Source of the DNA: Paracoccaceae bacterium | Lineage (GTDB): Bacteria; Pseudomonadota; Alphaproteobacteria; Rhodobacterales; Rhodobacteraceae | NCBI GenBank assembly: GCA_003567315.1 | Contig: PWZT01000037.1 | Span: 62,001 to 126,000 of the forward strand | Reading direction: 5' to 3' | DNA: 64,000 bases | In this document: positions 55,585 to 64,000 of the stretch, piece by piece | Layout: each line of letters starts with the position of its first letter | Position numbering within the stretch: position 1 is the first letter of the stretch | Translations under genes and position numbers: made by a program | The notes under the pieces: model-generated | Databases searched by the model: none | Told to the model about the DNA's origin: nothing | The model's input: the letters and a program-made list of their open reading frames with translations, nothing else

Positions 55585-55601
55585 GCCAGAGGGAGGCTGC
55601 C

Positions 55602-56081
55602 ATGAAAAGCACTCTGACCGCCATGCTGAGCCGACAGGATTTCTACACCGGGCTTGTGACGATCCTTGTCGGTGTGATCGGGCTTCTCGATATTGCCTAT
55701 GGCAACTGGCGTCCTGGTCCCGGGATCGGGCCGCATGCCTTCCCGCAGCTTGCCTATATAGCGCTGGTCATCGCGGGGCTGGTGATCTGGATCGATGTGG
55801 CGCGCGGCAAATCCGATGAGCGCCCCGATTACCTGCGCGTCACGCTCTCCACGGGCGTAGCGCTGGTCGCAATCGGGATGGGCATGTTCTGGCTCGCGGG
55901 CAAGCTGGGGCTGGGCGTGAGCGTTCTGATCACGCTGATCGGCACCAGTTTCCTGCTCACGCGCGACCCGCTCAAACACTGGCAGAGCACCATCCTGGTG
56001 CCCGTCATCGCCAGCATCGTGATCTGGATTCTCTTTGTCTGGCTGATCAATATCCCCCTACCACGCGGCCTGCTGATCTGA
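55602..56081 (+). CDS. Tripartite tricarboxylate transporter small permease (TctB family)
   Basis: About 4 TM helices; small ORF directly after tctA. Confidence 0.85.
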   Translation: MKSTLTAMLSRQDFYTGLVTILVGVIGLLDIAYGNWRPGPGIGPHAFPQLAYIALVIAGLVIWIDVARGKSDERPDYLRVTLSTGVALVAIGMGMFWLAGKLGLGVSVLITLIGTSFLLTRDPLKHWQSTILVPVIASIVIWILFVWLINIPLPRGLLI

Positions 56082-56108
56082 GCCTCTGCCACGGAAGCGA
56101 GCACCCCG

Positions 56109-57137
56109 TCACTGCCGCGCGGGCCATGTATCATTGAGCCTGTACCCGCGCGGCCATGGGTCTTCGGGGTCGAGCAAAAGCTGGCGCGTGTCGGTGATCC
56201 AGCCGCGCCCCGAGATCTCGGGCAGCACTGCCGGCAACTCGCCCACACGCGCCTCGCCCATGATCCGCCCCTGAAAGCGCGAGCCGATCAGCGAGCGTGC
56301 TGTCAGCACCTGCCCCGGCGCGATCTGCCCGCGCTGATGCATCAAGGCAAGCTGCGCGGAGACCGCCGTGCCTGTGGGCGAGCGGTCCACTTTCGCGGGC
56401 TCGATCACCACAGCATGACTGACCTCGGGCCCCTCTGCGCCCGCAACCGGCGGGCTCGCCATCAGGCAGAAGGAGATATGCTGCCAGTCCGGGTTCTCGG
56501 GATGCGAGAAGCCAAGCTGCGCATTCGCCGCCGCCGTGATCCGCGCGCCCGCCTCGGCGATGTCGCGCGCCTCATCTGCGGCCATTATGAAACCCAGCGC
56601 ATTGGCATCGACCACCACGAAACTGTCGCCGCCATAGGCAGTGTCCACGCGCAAGGTGCCAAGCCCGGCAACTTCGAGCGCGACGTCGAGTTGCCCTGCG
56701 AAAGAAGGCACATTGCGCACGAAAATACGCCGCGCCTTGCCCCCCGCACATTCGGCGCGCACATGGATCAGCCCGCCCGGCGCTTCCAGCACCATCTCGG
56801 TCACAGGCTCCTGCATCGGGATGATCCCGGTATCGAGCAGCACTGTGGACACGCAGATCGAGTTCGAGCCCGACATGGGCGGCGTGTGCTCGGGCTCCAT
56901 GATGATGAACCCCATCTGCGCGCGCGGATCCTTTGGCGGCACCAGCAGGTTGATATGGCGAAACACGCCCCCGCGCGGCTCATGCAGCACGAAATCGCGC
57001 AAGCTGCCATCGCGATGGATCCAGCGCGCCTGCTCCCAGACGGTCTTGCCCGGCGGCGGCGCCACGCCGCCCACGATCACATCACCCACTTCGCCTTCAG
57101 CATGGCAGCCGACAATCTGGATGGACCGTGTCGAGCG
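56109..57137 (-). CDS. Proline racemase superfamily protein, trans-3-hydroxyproline dehydratase-like
   Basis: [59 protein letters not shown]; both catalytic Cys positions replaced (Ser, Thr). Confidence 0.8.
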   Translation of the reverse strand, partial: RSTRSIQIVGCHAEGEVGDVIVGGVAPPPGKTVWEQARWIHRDGSLRDFVLHEPRGGVFRHINLLVPPKDPRAQMGFIIMEPEHTPPMSGSNSICVSTVLLDTGIIPMQEPVTEMVLEAPGGLIHVRAECAGGKARRIFVRNVPSFAGQLDVALEVAGLGTLRVDTAYGGDSFVVVDANALGFIMAADEARDIAEAGARITAAANAQLGFSHPENPDWQHISFCLMASPPVAGAEGPEVSHAVVIEPAKVDRSPTGTAVSAQLALMHQRGQIAPGQVLTARSLIGSRFQGRIMGEARVGELPAVLPEISGRGWITDTRQLLLDPEDPWPRGYRLNDTWPARQ

Positions 57138-57139
57138 CA

Positions 57140-58243
57140 TCAGACCACCTCCAGCACAGGCTCGCCCAGGACGCGGCGATCCGGGGTTACACCCAGCCCG
57201 GGCCGGTCCGCAGCCTGCATCCGGCCATTGATGCGCTGCGGGGCATCGGGCGCGATGGTGACAGTGCCATAGCTGTTGAAATCCGTGGCCGAGAAGGCGA
57301 AATCGCTTGGCGTGGATTGCGCCAGATGCGCGATGGCCGCCGTGACGATATCGCCGCCCCATGTATCCTCGATCGTCATCGGCACCCCGGCCGAGAGGCA
57401 CAGATCGCGCATCTGCCGCGCGCGGGTCAGCCCGCCGACCTTGGAGATCTTGAGGTTGATCACATCCATCGCCCCATCGCCCAGCGCCCGCGTGAGCGCG
57501 CCGACATCGGTGATCACCTCATCGAGCACAAACGGCAGCGGGCTGCGTCGCCGGGTCGCGAGGCATTCCTCATAAGTGGGCGAGGGCTGTTCGATATAGA
57601 CATCGAGATCGCGCACCGCATTCACCACGCGCGCGGCCTCATGCATGGTCCAGCCCGTATTGGCATCGGCCACCAGCACTTCGCCCGGCTGCATCGCCTC
57701 GGCGCAAAGCCTAATCCGCGCGATGTCGCTGTCGGCATCGGCGCCGACCTTGAGCTGGAAGCGCGTATAGCCCTCGGCGCGGTACTGCGCGACATTCTCG
57801 GCCATCGCGGCGGGTTCGATCTGCGAAATGGCGCGGTAGAGCACCACATCCTCCTGCGCCTTGCCGCCCAGCAGCGTCATCACTGGCTGGCCCGTGACCT
57901 TGCCCAAGATGTCCCAGCAGGCCACATCCAGCGGTGCCTTGGCGTAGGCATGGCCACGCAACGCCGCATCCATCCGCCGGTTCAGCACATCGAGCGCGCG
58001 CGGGTCGGCCCCGATCAGCGCGGGCGCGAGTTCCGCAAGCCCCGCGCGCACCCCGCGCGCGAAGGCCGGGAGATAGGCGGAGCCAAGCGGGCAGCTTTCG
58101 CCCCAGCCCGTGATCCCGGCATCGGTCTCGACCTCGACCACAGTGCTGTCGAACACCTCGACAAAATTGCCATTGGACCAGCTATAGCGGCCCTCCTTGA
58201 GCGGCAGATCGACCTGATAGGCGCGGATGGCAGTGATCTTCAT
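57140..58243 (-). CDS. Enolase superfamily (MLE/MR) enzyme, cis-3-hydroxyproline dehydratase- or hydroxyproline-betaine-epimerase-like
   Basis: [60 protein letters not shown]. Confidence 0.85.
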   Translation of the reverse strand: MKITAIRAYQVDLPLKEGRYSWSNGNFVEVFDSTVVEVETDAGITGWGESCPLGSAYLPAFARGVRAGLAELAPALIGADPRALDVLNRRMDAALRGHAYAKAPLDVACWDILGKVTGQPVMTLLGGKAQEDVVLYRAISQIEPAAMAENVAQYRAEGYTRFQLKVGADADSDIARIRLCAEAMQPGEVLVADANTGWTMHEAARVVNAVRDLDVYIEQPSPTYEECLATRRRSPLPFVLDEVITDVGALTRALGDGAMDVINLKISKVGGLTRARQMRDLCLSAGVPMTIEDTWGGDIVTAAIAHLAQSTPSDFAFSATDFNSYGTVTIAPDAPQRINGRMQAADRPGLGVTPDRRVLGEPVLEVV

Positions 58244-58262
58244 GGCAGCGTCTCCAGTCATG

Positions 58263-59522
58263 TCAGGAAAATGCGAAACGGTTGATGCGAAACGGCGCGA
58301 GGTCGATTTCCGGCGTGGCCCCGGTGACCAGATCGGCCACAAGCCGCGCCGTGCCCGCCGCTTGCGTGAGGCCCAGATGGCCATGGCCAAAGGCATGGAT
58401 CACCCGGCGCGTGGCGCGCGACGGGCCGATCACCGGCAGGCTGTCGGGCATGGAGGGGCGAAAGCCCATCCAGCGCTGCCCGCCCTGCGTATTCAAGCCC
58501 GGCAGGAAAGCGCGCGCCTTGTCCAGAAGCACCTCGACCCGCCGCCAGTTCGGCGGCAGGGTCAGCCCACCCAGCTCCACCGCCCCGCCAACGCGGAGGC
58601 CCTGACCGATCTTGGTGACGACAAACCCGTGATCGGCAAAGCTCAGATGTGTCTTCTGCTCAAAACGCGGGTCCGGCAGCGTGCTGTTATAGCCGCGCTC
58701 GGTCTCCAGCGGCGGGCGCTCGCCCAGACTGCGCGCCAGATAGTGCGACCACGCCCCCGCGGCCAGCACGACATGGCCCGCGCGCAAGCTCGCGCCATCG
58801 CTCTCCACCCGCACATGATCGCCCTCCGGTGCCAGCGCGCGCGCCTCGGCCTGCGCCACGCGGCCACCCGCCTGCACGAAGCAATCGCGCAGATGCGCCA
58901 GCCAGGCGGCGGGATCGGTGGTGTTGAACCAGCCCGGCGTATAGGCCGCGAAACGAAAGCGCGCATCGAGCCCGGGTTGCAGCTCGGCAATGCGCGCAAG
59001 GTCATCCTCGATCAACTCGAAGGGGATGCCATGCGCACGCCGCGCCGCCCAGCCCGGCTGGCTGGCACGAAAGCTGGCGGCGCTGTCATAAAGCTGCAAC
59101 TGCCCCTCGCGCCGCAAGAGCGGCTCGGCCCCCGTCACGGCGACCTGCGCCTCGAGCGCCGTTTTCGACAGGCCCATGAGCGCGGCTTGCGCGGCAAGCG
59201 ATTTTGCATGCTGATCACGCGAGCTTGCGCGCCAGAAGCGCAGCAACCACGGTGCGATCCTGAGCGCATAGCGCGGCGGCACCGAAAGCGGCCCCAGCGG
59301 ATCGAGCAGCCATTTCGGCGCGCGCTTCATGATGCCGGGTGCGGCCAGCGGCTCGATATCGCTGAAGGCAAAGGCCCCGGCATTGCCGCGCGAGGCCCCC
59401 TGCCCGCCCCCATCGCGTTCGATCAGCCGCACCGACAGCCCACGGCGCTGCAACTCCAGCGCCGCGCTCATGCCGATCACGCCACCGCCGATGACCAGCA
59501 CATCTTGCAGCGCGGCACTCAC
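58263..59522 (-). CDS. FAD-dependent D-amino-acid (D-hydroxyproline) dehydrogenase-like oxidoreductase
   Basis: [63 protein letters not shown] start overlapping the upstream gene stop. Confidence 0.88.
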   Translation of the reverse strand: MSAALQDVLVIGGGVIGMSAALELQRRGLSVRLIERDGGGQGASRGNAGAFAFSDIEPLAAPGIMKRAPKWLLDPLGPLSVPPRYALRIAPWLLRFWRASSRDQHAKSLAAQAALMGLSKTALEAQVAVTGAEPLLRREGQLQLYDSAASFRASQPGWAARRAHGIPFELIEDDLARIAELQPGLDARFRFAAYTPGWFNTTDPAAWLAHLRDCFVQAGGRVAQAEARALAPEGDHVRVESDGASLRAGHVVLAAGAWSHYLARSLGERPPLETERGYNSTLPDPRFEQKTHLSFADHGFVVTKIGQGLRVGGAVELGGLTLPPNWRRVEVLLDKARAFLPGLNTQGGQRWMGFRPSMPDSLPVIGPSRATRRVIHAFGHGHLGLTQAAGTARLVADLVTGATPEIDLAPFRINRFAFS

Positions 59523-60484
59523 GCGCGGGCTTTCGCGGCGGCAGGAGACGCGCCAGCCGGGCCGGGTATGCCGCTCGCATAAGGGTCGGAGGGCGCGAAA
59601 TGCAGCACCGCCTCGCCCGTCACCCAGGCGCGGCCCCGGATCACCGGCACGATCCGCCCCTCCGGGCCCGGCGTGTAATGCAGCCGATAGCTGCTCCCGA
59701 TGATGCTCTCCTGCACCCACTCCGTGCCAGGTGCCAGCCTGCCATCCTCGGCCAGACAGGCCAGCAGCGCCGAAGTGCCCGTGCCGCAGGGCGAGCGATC
59801 ATGGCTGCCCGCAGGGCAGAGCACATAGTTGCGCGCATCGGCCCGCCCGGACGGGCCAAGCAGGATGATGTGATCGATCCACGCCCCGCCCGCGCCGGTC
59901 CAGCCCTGCGCCTCCAGCGCGCGACGGATGCGCAGCGTTGCCGCCTGAAGCTGCGGGATATTGGCCTGCTCCAACGCACAGGGCAGATCACGGGTGATGA
60001 AAAACCAGTTGCCGCCCCAGGCGATATCGCCTGTGAAACGGCCCAGCCCCTCGACCTCCAGCGCGACATCCTTGTGCAGCCGGTAACTTTCGACATTGGT
60101 GATGCTCGCCTCATCGGGGCCATGCAACGCGACTGTGACAAGACCCACCGGCGTCTCCAACCGGTGCGTGCCCGGCTCAATCCGCCCCAGATGCGCCAGC
60201 GTGATCGCTGTCCCGATAGAGGCATGCCCGCACATGCCCAGATTACCGATCGCGTTGAAATAGATCACCCCGGCGGCGCAATCGGGCTGCGATGCCGGCA
60301 CCAGAAGTGCCGCGACCAGCGCCTCCGACCCGCGCGGCTCGCGCACCACACCATCGCGAAAACCCGCATGGTCACGCGCCAGAACAGCCGCGCGGTCGGC
60401 CACGCTGCCGCTGCCCAGATCAGGCGCGCCCGACAGGATCACCCGCGTCGGCTCGCCCTCGGTATGGCTGTCGATCACACGCAT
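59519..60484 (-). CDS. 4-hydroxyproline 2-epimerase-like proline racemase family enzyme
   Basis: MRVIDSHTEGEPTRVI, GMCGHASIGTA, DRSPCGTGTSALLA; both catalytic Cys present. Confidence 0.9.
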   Translation of the reverse strand: MRVIDSHTEGEPTRVILSGAPDLGSGSVADRAAVLARDHAGFRDGVVREPRGSEALVAALLVPASQPDCAAGVIYFNAIGNLGMCGHASIGTAITLAHLGRIEPGTHRLETPVGLVTVALHGPDEASITNVESYRLHKDVALEVEGLGRFTGDIAWGGNWFFITRDLPCALEQANIPQLQAATLRIRRALEAQGWTGAGGAWIDHIILLGPSGRADARNYVLCPAGSHDRSPCGTGTSALLACLAEDGRLAPGTEWVQESIIGSSYRLHYTPGPEGRIVPVIRGRAWVTGEAVLHFAPSDPYASGIPGPAGASPAAAKARA

Positions 60485-61443
60485 TTCAGATCGTCATCCA
60501 GCCTTTCGGACCAATCGGCATACCAGCCCCTAAACAGCGCGAGTTGCGCCTCGGCATAACCTGCCTGCGCGGGGCTCAGCATGTCGGTCGGGTTGATGTT
60601 GCGCGCATATTCCGCCTCGCCCAGCACTGTGAGCATATGCTTGTAATAAAGCACCAGATCGACCCCCTCATCGAAAGAGGACAGGACCTGCAACGCCGCG
60701 TCCAGCTCCTGCGCGGCGCGGCGCGCGCGGGCATCCCCGGCAGCAGCCTTGCGCGCGAGCGCGACCAGATGCAGCACTTCGCGCGGCAACACATTGCCGA
60801 TCCCCGTGATCGCACCGCGCGCGCCGAAATTCACGAAGCCCTCATAAACCATGGTATCGACGCCGACCATCAGCGTGATCGACGCTTCCCCGCTGGTGAT
60901 GAACTCCGCCGCGCGGCGCAGCCCTTCGCGCCCGCCGAACTCCTTGAAGCCGACAAGGTTCGGGTGCTCCGCGCGCAGAGCGAAGAACAGATCAGGGCCA
61001 GTCGCAAAGCCGTAATGCGGGCTGTTATAGATCACCGCCGGGATATCCGGTGCGGCCGACAGGATGGCCTTGAAATGCGCGCGCTGTGCGGCGACCGAAC
61101 TGCCGCGCGACAGAACGCGCGGGATCACCATCAGCGCCTGCGCGCCCACCTTCGCAGCATGCGCGGCATGCCCGACGGCGCTCGCAGTATTGACCGCCCC
61201 TGTGCCCGCCATCACCGGCACGCCAGCTTCGACCAGCCGCGCCACACCGTCCTGGCGGTCGGCATCAGAGATCAGCGGCCAGTCGCCCATCGAGCCACAA
61301 TAGACGACCCCCGACATGCCCGCGTCCATCAGCGCCTGCCCCTTGCGCACAAGCGCGGCCATGTCGGGGCGGTGATCCGCGCCGCAAGGCGTCATCAGCG
61401 CGGGCATGCAGCCATCGAGAAGTGCCGTATCCATCATCCTCAC
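60475..61443 (-). CDS. Dihydrodipicolinate synthase family protein, possibly pyrroline-4-hydroxy-2-carboxylate deaminase
   Basis: GCMPALMTPCGADHRPDMAALVRKGQALMDAGMSGVVYCGSMGDWPLIS; VIYNSPHYG. Confidence 0.85.
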   Translation of the reverse strand: MRMMDTALLDGCMPALMTPCGADHRPDMAALVRKGQALMDAGMSGVVYCGSMGDWPLISDADRQDGVARLVEAGVPVMAGTGAVNTASAVGHAAHAAKVGAQALMVIPRVLSRGSSVAAQRAHFKAILSAAPDIPAVIYNSPHYGFATGPDLFFALRAEHPNLVGFKEFGGREGLRRAAEFITSGEASITLMVGVDTMVYEGFVNFGARGAITGIGNVLPREVLHLVALARKAAAGDARARRAAQELDAALQVLSSFDEGVDLVLYYKHMLTVLGEAEYARNINPTDMLSPAQAGYAEAQLALFRGWYADWSERLDDDLKCV

Positions 61444-61483
61444 CTACCTGTTCGGGTGTCCTGCCATTTTTTCGCATGATCAG

Positions 61484-61499
61484 ATATTGGATACAATAT
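61484..61499. promoter_or_regulatory. Candidate GntR operator in the divergent intergenic region
   Basis: ATATTG-GATA-CAATAT inverted repeat between the catabolic operon and the GntR gene. Confidence 0.6.
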
Positions 61500-61561
61500 G
61501 CATTTTACACCCTTCCCCGCGGGGAAGGTCCGGGGTATTCTGCGCGCGGGAGAACAGATTT

Positions 61562-62218
61562 ATGAAAATTCAGGCATTCGACGTCTCGAAAGCGGCCTCG
61601 GCCACCAGCATCGTGTTCGACGCGCTGCGCAAGGCGATCATCACCGGCGATCTGGCGGAAGGCGAGCATCTGCGCCAGGACGAGATTGCGCGCGCCTTCA
61701 ATGTCAGCCGCATCCCTGTGCGCGAGGCGCTGCTGAAGCTGGAACAGCATGGGCTGGTGCGCAACCAGCGCTACAAGGGCGCGGTGGTCTCGGGCCTGTC
61801 ACTGGAGGAGGCCGAAGAGATCTTCGAGTTCCGCGCGCTGCTCGAACCCGAGGTGATCCGCCGCGCGGTCCCGCGCATGACGCAGGCCGTTCTGGACGAG
61901 GCACGCGCCTGCTGCGACGCATTCGCGCGCGACACCGATCCGATGCGCTGGGGCGATCACAACCGCCGGCTGCACGCCACGCTCTACGCGGCGAGCGGGC
62001 TGAGCTACCATCTCGAGGTGCTGCACAAGACGCTGGACCGGATCGAGCCCTATCTGCGCGCGCAGCTTCTGCTCAGCGACGGGATCGCGCGCGCCAATCG
62101 CGAGCACAAGGGCATCGTCGATGCCTGCGCCGCGCAGGATGCCGAGCGCGCCGCCGCCCTGACCCGCGCCCATATCCTCGGCGCACGCGATTCGCTGCGG
62201 CATAGCTGGTCGGGCTGA
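61562..62218 (+). CDS. GntR family (FCD) transcriptional regulator
   Basis: IVFDALRKAIITGDLAEGEHLRQDEIARAFNVSRIPVREALLKLEQHGLV; FCD C-terminal domain. Confidence 0.95.
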   Translation: MKIQAFDVSKAASATSIVFDALRKAIITGDLAEGEHLRQDEIARAFNVSRIPVREALLKLEQHGLVRNQRYKGAVVSGLSLEEAEEIFEFRALLEPEVIRRAVPRMTQAVLDEARACCDAFARDTDPMRWGDHNRRLHATLYAASGLSYHLEVLHKTLDRIEPYLRAQLLLSDGIARANREHKGIVDACAAQDAERAAALTRAHILGARDSLRHSWSG

Positions 62219-62430
62219 GGCGGGAGGACACCGCTTTCGCAGCCGCCCCGCAGCCGAGCCACGCGCGCCGCTGCAAAATCGGCAGCCACTTCGCAGCGCC
62301 CGAACTGCGGCCGCGCCGCGTCATATCGCTCCGCACGACCCATATCAGTCACAAAAGCCCATCCTGCCTGACGACGCCAGCGCCCTCCCCGATCAGCCCG
62401 CCCCAGACGATACCACCCAGCGCGCCCTGA

Positions 62431-62463
62431 TTTCATCTTGCCCCAAATACTCTCGCCGAAGGC
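62431..62463 (-). repeat. Dispersed repeat copy 5
   Basis: Reverse complement GCCTTCGGCGAGAGTATTTGGGGCAAGATGAAA. Confidence 0.8.
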
Positions 62464-62779
62464 AGCGCGCCGTCAGGCGCGCTTCCCCCGAGAGGCGGCG
62501 CATGCGACCCAGACAGCACACTGGCTCAACTGGATCGCGGAGCACTCCAAACCGCCTGGGAGGTGGCAAGACGGCAATACGCGTTACCCGCCTCGGTCTT
62601 GACCCTGACAGAGGAATTTTTCCGCGATGCACGCGTCGCGGGACTGTATCTTTTCGCCGCCCCAAACACTTGCCGGATGCCGCCAGGCCCCCGCAATGCC
62701 GTTCCTCGCGTTGCAAGGCCAATGTGCCAGGGTGCAAGATAGATCCGCCGTCAGACAGCGGGCACGAAACGGGCATCGC

Positions 62780-64000
62780 CTAGCGTTGTGCGCTTTGCCA
62801 GGCGGGATGCACCCAGGGCTCCAGATTGGACGCCGCCAACCGCCGACCCAGCATATGATCGGCGATCTTTTCGCCCGCCATGATCGAGGGCGCATTGAGA
62901 TTGCCATTGGTGATGCGCGGAAAGATCGAGCTGTCAGCCACGCGCACCCCTTCGACCCCGATCACCCGCCCCTCCGGGTCCACCACGGCCAGCGGATCAT
63001 CCGCCCGCCCCATCCGCGCTGTCCCGCAGGGGTGATAGGCACTCTCGACATGCGCGCGGATGAATTCATCGAGCGCGTCATCCGACTGCGCTTCCGGCCC
63101 CGGCTGGATCTCGTGGCGCAGATAGGGCGCGAAGGCCGCCTGCCCCATGATCTCGCGTGTGAGCCGGATGCAAGTGCGGAAATCCTGCCAATCCTCCGGG
63201 TGGCTCAAATAGTTGAAACAGATGCGCGGCGCCGCTTCCGGGCGGTTGGAGCGCAGCTTCACCCAGCCCCGGCTTTTCGAGCGCATCGGCCCGACATGGG
63301 TCTGAAACCCATGCCCCTCGGCAACGGCCCGCCCGTCATAACGCACGGCGATGGGCAGGAAATGATACTGGATGTCGGGATACTCCACGCCCGCCCGCGA
63401 GCGGATGAAGGCACAGGCCTCGAACTGGTTGGACGCCCCTGGCCCGCGGCGCAGAAACAGCCATTGCGCGCCCACCCAGGCTTTCCCCAGCAGGTTCCAG
63501 TACCGATAGAGCGTCACTGGCTTGGCGGCGGCATATTGCAGATAGAGCTCCAGATGATCCTGAAGATTCTCGCCCACCCCGGCCCGATCCGCCCGCAGCG
63601 CAATCCCGTGCTCTGCCAGATGCGCCGCCGGGCCAATACCCGAGAGCATAAGCAGTTTCGGCGTGTTGATGCTCGAGGCCGCGAGCACCACTTCGGCCCG
63701 CGCCACAAGCTTGCGCCCATCGAGCAACTCAACCCCCGTCGCGCGATTGCGCGCGTCGAAAAGCACCTTCGCAACCTCCCCGCGCACAAGCTGCGCACGC
63801 CGCGTGGCGAGCGCCGGGCGCAGATAGGCGCGCGCGGCCGACCAGCGCTGCCCGTGCCGGATCGTGGCCTCCATCGCGCCGAAGCCCTCCTGCTGCGCGC
63901 CATTGTAATCCTCGGTGACAGGATAGCCCGCCTGACGTCCGGCCTCGATGAAGGCATCGAAGAGCGGGTTCTCGCGCGTGCCCCGGCTTACATGCAGCGG
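62780..64000 (-). CDS. GMC family oxidoreductase (choline-dehydrogenase-like), N-terminus beyond window
   Basis: [71 protein letters not shown]. Confidence 0.93.
   Translation of the reverse strand, partial: PLHVSRGTRENPLFDAFIEAGRQAGYPVTEDYNGAQQEGFGAMEATIRHGQRWSAARAYLRPALATRRAQLVRGEVAKVLFDARNRATGVELLDGRKLVARAEVVLAASSINTPKLLMLSGIGPAAHLAEHGIALRADRAGVGENLQDHLELYLQYAAAKPVTLYRYWNLLGKAWVGAQWLFLRRGPGASNQFEACAFIRSRAGVEYPDIQYHFLPIAVRYDGRAVAEGHGFQTHVGPMRSKSRGWVKLRSNRPEAAPRICFNYLSHPEDWQDFRTCIRLTREIMGQAAFAPYLRHEIQPGPEAQSDDALDEFIRAHVESAYHPCGTARMGRADDPLAVVDPEGRVIGVEGVRVADSSIFPRITNGNLNAPSIMAGEKIADHMLGRRLAASNLEPWVHPAWQSAQR

Noticed and set aside
62219-62779. Small ORFs between gntR and the GMC oxidoreductase
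   Set aside because: No domain and mutually overlapping; the region is better explained as intergenic with a dispersed repeat copy

Overview
This 64 kb window is GC-rich chromosomal DNA that looks alphaproteobacterial, probably Rhodobacteraceae/roseobacter-like (inferred from gene content and gene order). Most of it is housekeeping: sdhAB, lepA, trpGDC-moaC-moeA-lexA, miaB, phoH-ybeY-corC-lnt, beta-oxidation genes with MerR regulators, pyrD, ilvC, moaA, nnrD/E, glnB-glnA, mgtE, pheS, and two tRNA-Leu genes. Two accessory-looking stretches stand out. (1) About 48.3-52.7 kb carries a lone AAA ATPase with an OLD-like C-terminus whose TOPRIM-like motif appears degenerate, beside small unknown genes. 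(2) About 52.8-62.2 kb is a TctCAB (TTT-type) transporter facing a five-gene hydroxyproline-like catabolic operon with a GntR regulator. A near-identical 16-bp inverted repeat lies upstream of both the transporter and the catabolic operon, suggesting one regulon. Other observations include a LexA box, a MerR-type palindrome, a dispersed GAGTATTT..GCAAGATGAA repeat at gene ends, and a (Pro-Glu)n hexanucleotide microsatellite. I found no CRISPR array, rRNA, intact transposase or prophage. All product names come from reading protein motifs; no database search was run.
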